A DNA stretch of 64,000 nt from Pseudomonas triclosanedens (GCF_026686735.1 NZ_CP113432.1:3399001-3463000); one strand, 5' to 3'. Counted from the first letter of the stretch, positions 8,817 through 18,150 are shown. Program-made: numbers and translations. The notes: a model not told the origin generated them from the sequence alone.

Positions 8817-9043
8817 ATGGCACGGCAGGTGCGCTGGCGGCACCGGGAGGACACCGCTGGATTGGTAAACGCAGAATTAACTGGCCTGGTTGGCCCGCAG
8901 GATGACGCCGGCACGCAATAGGTTCGCGCGAGCTGCCGCCCGGGTAGCTCCGCAGGATGGCTGGAGCACAGCGCCACTCCTCCTGCGCAAGGCCGTACCG
9001 GACACTCGGCGCGAGGCAGTCAGAGCTGGATCGCAGATGAAGT

Positions 9044-9063
9044 CCGCTCCTGCACAGGAGCGG
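9044..9063. repeat. GCTCCTG/CAGGAGC extragenic palindrome
   Basis: Perfect inverted repeat with nine-base arms (9044-9052, 9055-9063) in the convergent gap between the LysR and RND genes. The 'GGAGCGG' half-site is common in pseudomonad intergenic DNA. It lacks a T-run, so termination is uncertain. Confidence 0.55.
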
Positions 9064-9090
9064 CCCCTGCCCGGCAATCCTCCCTCTCCC

Positions 9091-11526
9091 TCACCCCTTT
9101 CGGTCGTTCAGCAGGAAGTGCGACAGCGCCGGAATCAGCACCAGCGCGCCAAGCATGTTCCAGAGGAACATGAAGGTCAGCAGGATGCCCATGTCGGCCT
9201 GAAACTTGATCGGCGACCAGACCCAGGTGATCACGCCCGCGGCCAGGGTCACGCCCACCAGTGCCACTACCTTGCCGGTGAAGATCACCGCCTGGCGGTA
9301 CGCCAGCCCCAGCGGGAAGCCCGCGCGCTGCAGTTGCAGTTGTACACTGAGCAGGTACAGCGCGTAGTCCACGCCGATACCGACGCCCAGGGCGATCACC
9401 GGCAGGGTCGCCACCTTCACGCCGATGCCGAGGAACACCATCAGCGCCTCGCAGAGCATCGAGGTCAGTACCAGTGGCAGCATGGCGACGACGGTGGCAC
9501 GCCAGCTACGGAAAGTGATCAGGCAGAACAGGCTGACCGCGCCATAGATGTACAGCAGCATGGTGCGATTGGCCTGGTGCACCACGCTGTTGGTGGCAGC
9601 CTCGATGCCGGCGCTGCCGGCGGCAAGCAGGAACTGGCGGTCGGGCGTGCTGTTGGCCTTGGCGAAGTCCTCGGCGATTGCCGTCACTTCTTCCAGGGTG
9701 CGGGCCTTGTGGTCCTTGAGGAAACCGATCACCGGCATCACCGAGCAGTCGGTGTTGAACAATTCCGGGGTATTCACCGAGGCTTGCTGCGCCGAGTAGT
9801 TGAGCACGTCCTGGTTGCGCTGCAGGCTGGCGAACTTGGGGTTGCCCTCGTAGGTGCCGGCGGTGATCTGGCGTACCGCGTCGGCCAGCGAGACGGTGGC
9901 CTGCACGCCAGGATGCTGTTGCAGCGCCCAGCCCAGGCGGTCGGCGAGGATCAGCGTCTGGTAGTTCAGGCAGCCTTCGGCCGGCGTCTTCACCATCACT
10001 GCGAACAGGTCGCTGGAAAGCGCGTAGTGGCTGGTGATGTAGGCATTGTCACGGTTGTAGCGCGAATCCGCGCGCAGCTCGGGCGCACCGGCATCGAGGT
10101 CGCCGATCTGCAAGTGCTGGCTGACCATGAAGCTGCCGGCGCCAATCAGCGCGGCACAAGCCAGGGCGACGGTCGCCCAGCGACGCTCGGTGAAGCGGTC
10201 GAGCAGGCTCCACAGCCGGCCCAGGCCCTGCTCGCGCGCCTCCTGCTGCTCCTCGCGCAGGGCGCGGGCGGCGGCACGCGGGCTGACACCGACGAAGGAC
10301 AGCGCCACCGGCATCATCAATAGCGAGGTGAAGACCAGTACCGCCACGCCGATGCTGGCGGTGATCGCCAGAGCCTTGATCACCGGGATGTCGATCAGCA
10401 TGAGCACGGCGAAGCCCACGGCATCGCAGAGCAGCGCACTGACGCCAGCGAGGAACAGGCGGCGGAAGGTGTTGCGCGCCGCCACCAGTCGGTGGGTGCC
10501 GCGACCGATGTCCTGCATGATGCCGTTCATCTTCTGCGTCGCATGGGACACACCGATGGCAAAAATCAGGAACGGTACGAGGATCGAGTATGGGTCCAGG
10601 GCATAACCCAACCAGGCGATCAGGCCCAGTTGCCAGACCACCGCCAGCAGTGAGCAGACGATCACCAGCAGGCTGCTGCGCAGGCAGCGGGTGTAGAGCA
10701 GGATGATGACGAACGCCGAGACCACCGCGAGGCCGAAGAACATCATCACTCGCACCAGGCCGTGGATCAGGTCACCCACCAGCTTGGCGAAGCCAATAAC
10801 GTGGATGCGCACCGCGCCCTTGCCCGGCCCGCCGGCGTCGAAGGCACGCTGGTCGCCCAGGTACTCGTATTTCAGGCGCAGCGCGTCCAGCTCGTGGGAG
10901 AACTGCCGGTAGTCGATGCCTTTGCCGGTGGCCGAGTCATGGTCCAGCAGCGGCACTACCAGCATGCTCGACTGGAAGTCATTGGCCACCAGGCTGCCGA
11001 CGATACCGGCGCGGGCGATGTTCTGGCGCAGGCGGGCAATGCTCGCGGCATCGCCAGCATAGCCGTCGGGCATGACCGGCCCGCCCTGGAAGCCTTCCTC
11101 GGTCACTTCGGTCCAGCGTACCGCGGGCGACCACAGCGACTTCATCCAGGCGCGGTCTACGCCGGGGCTGAGGAACAACTGGTCGTTGATCTGCTTGAGG
11201 GTGTCCAGGTAGGCCGGCTCGAAGATGTCGCCGCCGCTGCTTTCCACCACTACCCGCACGGAGTTGCCCAGGCCCCGCAGGGCCCCGCGATTGTCCAGGT
11301 AATTGCGGATATAGGGATGGCTTTGCGGGATCATTTTCTCGAAGCTGGGCTTGATCTCCAGGCGGGTCGCCGCCATCCAGCCGAGCACCAGCGTGACCAC
11401 GGCGATCAGGCTGATGAACAGGATCCGATGGTTGAACACCAGACGCTCCAGCACGCTGCCGCTGTGCACATCGAAATCCCGCATGTCGCGGATGACGGGC
11501 ATCTGCCCTTGCTTGAGGTCGACCAT
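9091..11526 (-). CDS. RND superfamily exporter (MMPL/SSD type)
   Basis: An 811-residue inner-membrane transporter of the RND superfamily, with two repeats. Each has one transmembrane helix, a large periplasmic loop and a block of five further helices. This is the MMPL/HpnN-like branch associated with lipid and hydrophobic cargo rather than the drug-efflux AcrB branch. The N-terminal helix follows FNHRILFISLIAVVTLVLGW. The ATG at 11526 was chosen because MVDLKQGQ begins the family homology. It is the last gene of a minus-strand set with Ycf48-like, DUF1329 and DUF1302 genes, a combination that recurs in pseudomonads. Cargo is unknown. Confidence 0.85.
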   Translation of the reverse strand: MVDLKQGQMPVIRDMRDFDVHSGSVLERLVFNHRILFISLIAVVTLVLGWMAATRLEIKPSFEKMIPQSHPYIRNYLDNRGALRGLGNSVRVVVESSGGDIFEPAYLDTLKQINDQLFLSPGVDRAWMKSLWSPAVRWTEVTEEGFQGGPVMPDGYAGDAASIARLRQNIARAGIVGSLVANDFQSSMLVVPLLDHDSATGKGIDYRQFSHELDALRLKYEYLGDQRAFDAGGPGKGAVRIHVIGFAKLVGDLIHGLVRVMMFFGLAVVSAFVIILLYTRCLRSSLLVIVCSLLAVVWQLGLIAWLGYALDPYSILVPFLIFAIGVSHATQKMNGIMQDIGRGTHRLVAARNTFRRLFLAGVSALLCDAVGFAVLMLIDIPVIKALAITASIGVAVLVFTSLLMMPVALSFVGVSPRAAARALREEQQEAREQGLGRLWSLLDRFTERRWATVALACAALIGAGSFMVSQHLQIGDLDAGAPELRADSRYNRDNAYITSHYALSSDLFAVMVKTPAEGCLNYQTLILADRLGWALQQHPGVQATVSLADAVRQITAGTYEGNPKFASLQRNQDVLNYSAQQASVNTPELFNTDCSVMPVIGFLKDHKARTLEEVTAIAEDFAKANSTPDRQFLLAAGSAGIEAATNSVVHQANRTMLLYIYGAVSLFCLITFRSWRATVVAMLPLVLTSMLCEALMVFLGIGVKVATLPVIALGVGIGVDYALYLLSVQLQLQRAGFPLGLAYRQAVIFTGKVVALVGVTLAAGVITWVWSPIKFQADMGILLTFMFLWNMLGALVLIPALSHFLLNDRKG

Positions 11527-11545
11527 ATGAGGCTGTCTCTTCGTC

Positions 11546-11556
11546 TTGTTCTTATT
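11546..11556 (-). promoter_or_regulatory. Double CA motif before the RND exporter gene
   Basis: On the mRNA strand AATAAGAACAA contains two overlapping perfect AANAANAA matches, 19 bases upstream of the ATG. It lies in the 25-base gap after the Ycf48-like gene, so it could control the RND gene separately within the operon. Confidence 0.55.
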
Positions 11557-12616
11557 GGGAGAGCGGCAACGTGCTGCGCTGCAGACCGCGACCGCCCACC
11601 AGCAACAGGCTGTCGGCACCGACCAGGGCGCCGCTGACGGGCGTGCGCTGGGCGATGTCGAGAGTGGTGAAGGTGGCGCCATCGTCGTGGCTTACCAGCC
11701 CCTGGCCCGCCTGGCTGAACAGATAGAGGCCACCATCGGCGCCCTGGCTGGCGGCGGTAAGGCTGACCGGCACACCGGTGGCCACTTCGCTCCAGCTCGC
11801 GCCGCCATCGACGCTGCGCACTGCGTTTCCGCGCAGGCCATAGGCGAACAGCAGCCCCGGTTTGCCGAACACGCCGAAGAAGGTGCCCTTGTAGGGCGAG
11901 TCGAGCGCGACGAAGCGCTGGCTGGCCGTATCGAGCTTGAGCAGCAGGCCCTGCTCGCCAACGATGAACACCTCGTCGCCTACCGCGGTGATGGCGGTCA
12001 GGTGCAGTGCCTGGGGGTTGTCGATGAGGTGGTTCCAGGGCTGCCAACTGCGCCCGCCGTCGGTCGTGTGCAGGATCAGGTTGAAGGCGCCGATCACGAA
12101 ACCCTCCTGGGCATCGCGGAACCAGAGGTCAAGGAACGGCTTGTCGGCCCCCTCTTCCTTCATGCGCCGCGCCTGTTCCAGCAGGGTTTCGTTATCCGCC
12201 TGGGGATGGGTCGTATAGAAATCCAGCATCAGTTGGCCGATGCCACGGCCGTCGAGCTGACGTGTCCAGCGCTGGCCTCCGTCGGCGCTGTGCAGCACTA
12301 CGCCGTCGTGGCCGACTGCCCAGCCATCGCGCGGTGCAGGGAAGCGTACGGCGGTGAGGTCGGAGCTGACCGGCACATCGGCCTGCTGCCAGTTCCGCCC
12401 GTCGTCGTCCGAATAGAGAATGTGGCCGCGCTGGCCAACCACCACCAGGCGCCCGCCTGCGCGGGCCACGGCGGCCAGCGGGCTGTGCAACGCCAGTCCG
12501 GTGCGCTGGGCCGGCAGGTCGAGCACATCGGCGAACTCAACGGCGGCGGCGTGGCCGGCGAGCAGCGCCAACCCGAGGCTGGCGGAGGCCAGGGCGAATT
12601 TGAAGGAAAACTGCAT
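11552..12616 (-). CDS. Ycf48-like beta-propeller protein, exported
   Basis: 354 residues. A signal peptide of about 25 residues ends in GHAAA, so the protein is probably periplasmic. The mature part is built of BNR/Ycf48-type repeats with the recurring pattern S-x-D-x-G-x-x-W (for example YSDDDGRNW, HSADGGQRW, HTTDGGRSW, RSVDGGASW, SHDDGAT), forming a seven-bladed propeller. In cyanobacteria Ycf48 helps assemble photosystem II, but this homologue must do something else. The cluster suggests a scaffold or assembly role for the RND and envelope components. It lies 25 bases before the RND gene. Confidence 0.8.
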   Translation of the reverse strand: MQFSFKFALASASLGLALLAGHAAAVEFADVLDLPAQRTGLALHSPLAAVARAGGRLVVVGQRGHILYSDDDGRNWQQADVPVSSDLTAVRFPAPRDGWAVGHDGVVLHSADGGQRWTRQLDGRGIGQLMLDFYTTHPQADNETLLEQARRMKEEGADKPFLDLWFRDAQEGFVIGAFNLILHTTDGGRSWQPWNHLIDNPQALHLTAITAVGDEVFIVGEQGLLLKLDTASQRFVALDSPYKGTFFGVFGKPGLLFAYGLRGNAVRSVDGGASWSEVATGVPVSLTAASQGADGGLYLFSQAGQGLVSHDDGATFTTLDIAQRTPVSGALVGADSLLLVGGRGLQRSTLPLSQ

Positions 12617-12739
12617 ACGGCTACCTCGATGGGAATGTCGCGGCGGTGGGTGCCGCCGCGACCGGACTCACCCGCTTGGAACCTGTCCGCCCTCTCGCAC
12701 GCCGGCATGCCTGCGCCGTGCGAGAGGGCCGTCAGGCCC

Positions 12740-14098
12740 TCAGCGAATGCCGCTGCCGGCGAGGGCGTCGGGCGACCACTGGGTGGCGGCCAGCGGGTCG
12801 ATGTAGCTGATGCCGCCGTACGGACCGACGATGCCATTGATGTTGTAGGAGCCGGCGGCCAGGTCGTAGATCATGAACGGCGTGGCATCCGGGATGTGCT
12901 TGTCGTAGCTCTGGCTGAGGAAGGCGAAGGAGCCCCGATAGAGTTGGCCGCGGGCGTCGTACTGGTCGGAGGCCAGGGCCACCCAGCTATCTTCGTCGAG
13001 GTAGAAGCGGCGCTTGGCGTAGATGTGCCGCGCACCGGACTTCAGCGTGCCTTCGACTACCCACACGCGGTGTTTCTCCCAGCGCACGTAGTCGGGCGAC
13101 AGATGATAGGGCGTGACCACCGGCTTGATGTCGCTGGCGTAGGTCAGCCGGTAGGTGTTGTAGGGTACGATCATTTCCTGCTTGCCCACCAGCTTCCAGT
13201 CGTAGCGATCCAGCGCGCCATTGAAGACGAATACGTCGTCGTAGGTGCCGGCGCCGGCCATGCCGGGGTTGGGCGTGTCGTAGGCCAGGTTCGGCGCCAG
13301 CTTCACGCGGCGCTGGCCGGGCAGGTACTGCCAGGCGCGGCGCGGCTGCTGCAGCGGGTTGGCGGCGTCCTTGAGCATCATCGCCTCGCCTGCGCGGCGC
13401 GCCGGGCCGCTGTAGTACAGCTTCATCTGGTAGTAGACCTCGGAGCCCTTCACCGGCTGGGTGAGGTCTTCGTACACCGGGTAGTTGATGAAGGCCTGGC
13501 CGGTGGTGGCGAGATTGGCGCTGCCCGAGGCATCGACGTTCCAGGAGTCGTACTTGGCCTTGATGTTCACGCCCTGGTAGCGCAGCAGGAAGTTCCACAT
13601 CGCCTCGGCGCCGGTCTTCGGAATCGGGAACGGCACGCCCGGCAGCGCGTTGTCGATGACGGTGCCACCTTCCAGGGACTGCGCGGTAACGGCGTTCTTC
13701 TTGCTGTTCTCCAGCACGGTATCCGGCAGCGCGGCGCTGCGGTGGGTCGGGTAGACGTCGACGCGGAAGCTCGGATAACGCTTGGCCAGCTCGAGGGTGG
13801 TGGCAGTCAGCTCGTTCTTGTACTGGTCGACATTCTTGCCATCGATCACCAGCAGCGGCTTGTCGCTGGCGAACGGGTCCGGGCGCATGCTGTCGCCGGC
13901 CTTGAAACCGGCCGGGGCGCTGGTCAGGCCGCCGGTGTAGGCGGGAATTGAACCGTCGCTGCTGGCGGCTTTCTCGGCGCCAACCAGGGTCAGGGTGCTG
14001 CCCAGTTGAGCGGCGTCCTGGGGGGATACGGCGGCCTGGGCCGCGCCACACAGGGCCAGGCCGAGGGCCGTGGCGATCAGGGTAGGCTTGAAGTTCAT
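12740..14098 (-). CDS. DUF1329 exported protein (LolB-like fold family)
   Basis: 452 residues with a clear signal peptide (residues 1-22, ending GAAQA) and the full-length DUF1329 family layout. Family members are periplasmic or outer-membrane associated and are proposed to carry lipid-like molecules; I see no enzyme motif. It lies 40 bases downstream of DUF1302 on the same strand, its almost constant neighbour in pseudomonads. Between this gene and the Ycf48-like gene lie 123 bases without a reading frame. Function is inferred only from family and context. Confidence 0.85.
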   Translation of the reverse strand: MNFKPTLIATALGLALCGAAQAAVSPQDAAQLGSTLTLVGAEKAASSDGSIPAYTGGLTSAPAGFKAGDSMRPDPFASDKPLLVIDGKNVDQYKNELTATTLELAKRYPSFRVDVYPTHRSAALPDTVLENSKKNAVTAQSLEGGTVIDNALPGVPFPIPKTGAEAMWNFLLRYQGVNIKAKYDSWNVDASGSANLATTGQAFINYPVYEDLTQPVKGSEVYYQMKLYYSGPARRAGEAMMLKDAANPLQQPRRAWQYLPGQRRVKLAPNLAYDTPNPGMAGAGTYDDVFVFNGALDRYDWKLVGKQEMIVPYNTYRLTYASDIKPVVTPYHLSPDYVRWEKHRVWVVEGTLKSGARHIYAKRRFYLDEDSWVALASDQYDARGQLYRGSFAFLSQSYDKHIPDATPFMIYDLAAGSYNINGIVGPYGGISYIDPLAATQWSPDALAGSGIR

Positions 14099-14138
14099 GC
14101 TGTGTTTCTCCTGCTCCGGGTAGGAGGCTGGGGTGAAA

Positions 14139-15986
14139 TCAGAAGGTTGCCTTGAGGGAAGCGGTGACCATCCCGCGGTCCTTCAGCAGGGGCGCGAGAC
14201 CACCCTGGGAAGTGATCTGGCCGGGAATGCACTGGTACTGCCCGTTGGCCCCCGGGGTGTTGTTGTCGTGCCCGCTCGAACAGGTGTCGAAGGGACCGAA
14301 GGCATCGACGTACTTCAGGTCGATGCGGTACTTCTGGTGGAAGTCCGCCGCCACGCCGACCGAGTAGCTGCCGGCGTCTTCGTTGCCGCCCAGTTGCACC
14401 GCCGAGTTGCCGTGCAGGCCGACGTTGTAGGCGATGGGCATGGACAGATCGACGCCGGGGAACGCCTGGTACCAGGTCGGGGTGAAGTTGGCGGACATGG
14501 CGTAGGCGTTGGTGCTGACCTTGTCCACGCCGCGGTAGCTGGAGTCGCCCTTGAAGGTCTGCTCGCCCTCGGTGACGTCAATCAGGTGCGTCAGGGTGCC
14601 TTCCACCGCCAGCGACGAGGCGTCCCACAGCGGAGTCGCGCCGAAGGTCACCAGGCCGTTGAGCACGACATGGAAGGTCTTGCCGCGGGCAAGGCCGGTG
14701 TCGCCGTCGCTGGGCAGCTCGCCGATCAGGTTCGCGCCGTTGATCAGCCCGCGCTTGGCTGCCGCGTAGAGCGTCGGGTTGACGGTGGTGAAGTTGCTCG
14801 CCAGCGGCATGTTCTCGCGGTAGTTCAGGTCCATGCCGACGCTCACCCCGCCGATTTCCTTCGACAGGCTGATGCCGTAGATATCGATGTCGTCGGCATA
14901 GGCGGTGAAGTAGTTCATGCCCTTGAGGCCGGCGAGCCCGGGCTTGTGCATGTTGGGCGCGTCGATCAGCACCGCCGGCAGAGTGTCGGAGGTCTTGCGG
15001 TAGTAGAAGCCCAGCGTGCCGTCGAGCCATTCCGGGCTCCACTTGGCCATCAGGCCGAAGTCGCCGGTGTTGCTCGGTTCGCGGTCGTCACCGCGCGGTG
15101 CGCCGTAGAAGGCTTTCTGCGCAGGCAGCGGCAGCCAGAACACGTTGCCGCCATCGTTGAGCATGTCATAGGGCCCCATGTAGGTGCCGCCTTCGGGGAA
15201 GCGCGAGTTCTCGAATTCGAGGAAGTACTGCGCGGCCAGGGTCAGCTCCGGATTGACCGTGAGCGACATCGATAGCTGGCTGCGCGGCATGAACAGCTCT
15301 TTCGCCTCGGTGCCCGGCACGTTGTACAGCTTGCCCAGGTCGAGTGCCGACTGGCCGTAGTTGATGCCGTTGGCGGCGCTGAACAGGGTTTCGCCCCAGT
15401 ACACAGTGTGGCGCCCGAGCTTGCCGCTGAGCTGCATACCGTCGCCGACCTCGTGGTTGGCGAAGATGAAGGCGTCGAGCAGCTCACCGGACGGGCCGTT
15501 GTAGTAGCGGTCGGCGAAGTTGCTCAGGCCGTGGGTAGACGCATGTGCGCCGCGCGGCGCGATCACGTTGCCGTTGAGGCCCACCAGGTGGCCGGCGTTG
15601 CCCGCCTGGCCTGGGAAATTGTTGCTGGAACCGACGTCGTCGTAGGCATGGTCGTACCAGCCGGCGGCGCTGAGGCGGAAGCCCATGCTGTCGCGATAGA
15701 TGAAGTCCAGCTCGCTGAGCAGGTCGAAGCGTTGGGTCACCGGGGTGCCGGCGGAGAAATTGCGGTCACCGTCATTGGTATTGGCGGTGTTGGCGATCTT
15801 GCTGTTGGCGGATTCGACCCGTTGCCCGTAGCTGAGCTTGACGGTGTTGTCGAAACGGATCGAGAGGTCGGGGTTGCCGGTGTTCAGCTCGAAAGCCTGT
15901 GCCGCGTTGCCGCCGAAGGCGCTGAGAATCGCCGTGGCGAGCAGGCAGCGGCGCAGCCGCCGCGGTGGGTTGCTCTGGTAGTGCAT
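14139..15986 (-). CDS. DUF1302 outer-membrane beta-barrel protein
   Basis: 615 residues with a signal peptide of about 31 residues ending AAQA. The mature protein shows alternating hydrophobic and aromatic strands and ends in an aromatic residue (MVTASLKATF), the usual C-terminal signature of an outer-membrane barrel. DUF1302 proteins are thought to form channels working with DUF1329. It is the first gene of the envelope cluster read from 15986. A perfect AANAANAA motif lies 13 bases upstream of its ATG. The proposed assembly is RND pump (inner membrane), Ycf48-like and DUF1329 (periplasm), DUF1302 (outer membrane); direction and cargo are unknown. Confidence 0.85.
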   Translation of the reverse strand: MHYQSNPPRRLRRCLLATAILSAFGGNAAQAFELNTGNPDLSIRFDNTVKLSYGQRVESANSKIANTANTNDGDRNFSAGTPVTQRFDLLSELDFIYRDSMGFRLSAAGWYDHAYDDVGSSNNFPGQAGNAGHLVGLNGNVIAPRGAHASTHGLSNFADRYYNGPSGELLDAFIFANHEVGDGMQLSGKLGRHTVYWGETLFSAANGINYGQSALDLGKLYNVPGTEAKELFMPRSQLSMSLTVNPELTLAAQYFLEFENSRFPEGGTYMGPYDMLNDGGNVFWLPLPAQKAFYGAPRGDDREPSNTGDFGLMAKWSPEWLDGTLGFYYRKTSDTLPAVLIDAPNMHKPGLAGLKGMNYFTAYADDIDIYGISLSKEIGGVSVGMDLNYRENMPLASNFTTVNPTLYAAAKRGLINGANLIGELPSDGDTGLARGKTFHVVLNGLVTFGATPLWDASSLAVEGTLTHLIDVTEGEQTFKGDSSYRGVDKVSTNAYAMSANFTPTWYQAFPGVDLSMPIAYNVGLHGNSAVQLGGNEDAGSYSVGVAADFHQKYRIDLKYVDAFGPFDTCSSGHDNNTPGANGQYQCIPGQITSQGGLAPLLKDRGMVTASLKATF

Positions 15987-15999
15987 GCGTGTGCTCCAT

Positions 16000-16007
16000 T
16001 TCTTGTT
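16000..16007 (-). promoter_or_regulatory. CA motif before DUF1302
   Basis: The mRNA reads AACAAGAA, a perfect AANAANAA, 13 bases from the ATG and directly ahead of the TGGAG ribosome site. Occupancy by Hfq/Crc would block initiation of the whole envelope cluster. Confidence 0.6.
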
Positions 16008-16117
16008 GTGGTCGGGACGCTATCCGGGCCCGTCCCGCGGCCCCGCCCGCGCCGCCACCAGGGCGCACGCAGGCTCGCCCCGGCGTCAGGCGCCGGAACG
16101 CAGAACTTGATCTGGAA

Positions 16118-16678
16118 TCAGTGATCCAGCAGGTGGATCAGGGCATCGACCTCTAGCCAGTCGCCAAATCCGGCGGCCGGATTCAGGTGGCCGACGCAGC
16201 CCAGCTCCACCAGGCTCGCGCCCCAGGTCTGGGCCATGCGCCGCACGGCCTGTGGCGTGGCGAGCGGGTCGTTGTCGCTGGCCGCCACCAGGCTGGGAAA
16301 TGGCAAGGGTTGCTGTGGCAGCGCCCAGCCACGTTCGATGAGGCTGTCCGGGCTGGGATAGTGGTCGGGCCAGGTGCCGTCCAGGTCCGGCGGCGTGGCC
16401 AGCAGCGCGCCCTTGATCGGGCGGTCGTGGCGGGCCGCCCAGTGGGCGACCATCAGGACGCCGGCACTGTGTGCGACCAGGATCACCGGTCCGTCGATAC
16501 GGGCCAGTTCGTTCTGGATGGCAGCCACGCGGGCGTCGAGGTCGAGCTTGTCGCCGGTCAGCGGCGGCACGCTCCGCGCCGTCGGCAGACGCTCCTGGAG
16601 ATGCGTTTGCCAATGCTCGGCGACGTGATCGCGCAGGCCGGGAACGATGAGGACGGTGGTGGAATTGTTATGTTTCAC
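16118..16678 (-). CDS. RBBP9/YdeN-family serine hydrolase
   Basis: A 186-residue alpha/beta hydrolase. The nucleophile elbow is AHSAG with Ser71; the acid and His are probably in the SDNDPLA and VGHLNP segments. Small RBBP9/YdeN proteins act on ester or amide bonds, but physiological substrates are mostly unknown. I prefer the GTG at 16678 because AAGGTGA lies at good spacing upstream and the family begins with the TTVLIVPGL strand; an ATG at 16750 would add 24 atypical residues. It precedes the DUF1302 gene on the same strand with a 131-base gap and lies divergent from the AraC regulator. Confidence 0.75.
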   Translation of the reverse strand: MKHNNSTTVLIVPGLRDHVAEHWQTHLQERLPTARSVPPLTGDKLDLDARVAAIQNELARIDGPVILVAHSAGVLMVAHWAARHDRPIKGALLATPPDLDGTWPDHYPSPDSLIERGWALPQQPLPFPSLVAASDNDPLATPQAVRRMAQTWGASLVELGCVGHLNPAAGFGDWLEVDALIHLLDH

Positions 16679-17026
16679 CGGATCACCTTGCAGCGTTTTC
16701 GAACTTGTTGGAGCAGACAGTAGAGGCAGCCCGGCAACGCTGCTTTGCATAGAACGTCAGGCACTTCGCATTTGGTGACAGCGGTGAATCCATCCGGCGT
16801 GCGGTTGCATGGCCCAACCCCACGGGACACAGAACGTGCGCCCGCTCAAGAACGCCAAAAAGGCGCTGGCCGATAGGTAAAACTTCGTACACGCTTGGAT
16901 GAATACGCCGATAGAATCCTGCGTCATCGACCCAGCCATGAATTCGCTGCTGACGCTCCGGCACCTGTCCATCGACACCTGGCGCCGTCGGCGCGGAGCA
17001 GCCAGAAGAACAAGAAGGCGATAGGC
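16679..17026. promoter_or_regulatory. Divergent control region, hydrolase/AraC
   Basis: 348 bases between the divergent hydrolase and AraC genes. It should hold both promoters and AraC binding sites, but I see no confident -35/-10 pair. A 28-codon arginine-rich frame without a ribosome site runs 16938-17024 and ends two bases before the AraC ATG. Confidence 0.4.
17006..17016 (+). promoter_or_regulatory. CA motif overlapping the AraC ribosome site
   Basis: AAGAACAAGAA contains two overlapping perfect AANAANAA matches and runs into the purine-rich AAGG that must serve as Shine-Dalgarno, ten bases before the ATG at 17027. Hfq/Crc binding here would compete directly with the ribosome. Confidence 0.6.
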
Positions 17027-18040
17027 ATGACACCAATGGTTCGCATCGCGGCCCTTACCAACTACCTGGAAGTGGCCCGCCACCTGGGCCTCAACCCCCA
17101 GCAGCAGCTCAGCCAGGTCGGCCTGAGCCTGTCGATGCTCGAGCATCCCGAGCAGCGCGTCCCCATCACACCGGTGGTCAGCCTGCTGGAAGAGTCCTCG
17201 CGTGCCAGCGGCTGCGAGACGTTCGGCCTGCGCATGGCCGAGTCCCGCCAGCTTGCCGATTTCGGTGTGATCAGCCTGCTGATCACCCACCAGGCGACAC
17301 TGCGCGAAGCCATAGACACCATCGTTCAGTACCGCCACATGATCAACGAATCGCTGGCCCTGTTCGTGGATCAGGAAGGCAAGATGGCAATCCTGCGCGA
17401 AGAAATCATCACCGTGCCGCCCATGCCGATGCGCCAGAGCATCGAGCTGGCCATCGGCACGCTCTACCGTCTCTGCGCCGCCCTCCTCGGCCCGCACTGG
17501 CGGCCGATGAGCGTCAATCTCACCCACGACGCGCCAGCGGACATGCAGGTGCACAAGCGCCTGTTCGGCTGCAAGATCGAATTCGGCAGCGAATTCAACG
17601 GCATCGTGATTCCCGCCGCCGACCTCGATGCCGCCAACCCCATGGCCGACCCGGCGATGGCGCGGCACGCGCGCAGCTTCGTCGACTCACTGCCGGGCGC
17701 CACCGAAGGCAGCACCCTGAACGAAGTCCGCAAGGCCATCTACCTGCTGTTGCCGATGGGCCGTGCGACCATCGAGCAGATCGCCCAGTCGCTGGGGCTG
17801 AATGTCCGCACCCTACAACGCCGGCTGGAGGAAAACGGCGTGACCTTCTCCGACCTGATCAACGAAGTGCGCCGCGAACTGGTGCTGCGCTACATGGAAA
17901 ACCCGCGCTACTCGCTCAGCCGCATAGCCGACCTGCTCGGCTATGCCATGCCCAGCTCCTTCACCCGATGGTTCACGATGCAGTACGGCATGTCGCCGGC
18001 GGCCTGGCGGCGCGAACACATGGGGCGCGAAGGCGACTGA
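17027..18040 (+). CDS. AraC-family regulator with arabinose-binding-like N-domain
   Basis: 337 residues. The N-terminal half is the PF12625-type domain (ALTNYLEVARHLGLNPQQQL, then a ligand-sensing region) seen in OruR/ArgR-like and lipid-responsive AraC proteins. The C-terminal double helix-turn-helix includes IEQIAQSLGLNVRTLQRRL and LSRIADLLGYAMPSSFTRWF. The ATG at 17027 is chosen from homology; the frame is open up to 16895 but that extension looks non-coding. It is divergent from the hydrolase-DUF1302-DUF1329-Ycf48-RND genes and convergent with the YeiH operon, so the envelope cluster is the most likely target. Confidence 0.85.
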   Translation: MTPMVRIAALTNYLEVARHLGLNPQQQLSQVGLSLSMLEHPEQRVPITPVVSLLEESSRASGCETFGLRMAESRQLADFGVISLLITHQATLREAIDTIVQYRHMINESLALFVDQEGKMAILREEIITVPPMPMRQSIELAIGTLYRLCAALLGPHWRPMSVNLTHDAPADMQVHKRLFGCKIEFGSEFNGIVIPAADLDAANPMADPAMARHARSFVDSLPGATEGSTLNEVRKAIYLLLPMGRATIEQIAQSLGLNVRTLQRRLEENGVTFSDLINEVRRELVLRYMENPRYSLSRIADLLGYAMPSSFTRWFTMQYGMSPAAWRREHMGREGD

Positions 18041-18150
18041 CGCCACGCGTCGACTGGCCCCGCTCCACAGGACAGATTCCGCCGGTACACTCGCCGAAGC
18101 GATACCCACCGAACGGCCCGCAGCCCATGTCGATGGTGGAACACAAAGAC

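Noticed and set aside
11546..13951. Plus-strand open frame of 801 codons
   Set aside because: Antisense to Ycf48-like and DUF1329, low-complexity composition, no ribosome site; a shadow.
16895..17026. Longer N-terminus of the AraC protein from 16895
   Set aside because: The extra residues are Arg-, Ala- and Pro-rich, and family homology begins at 17027.
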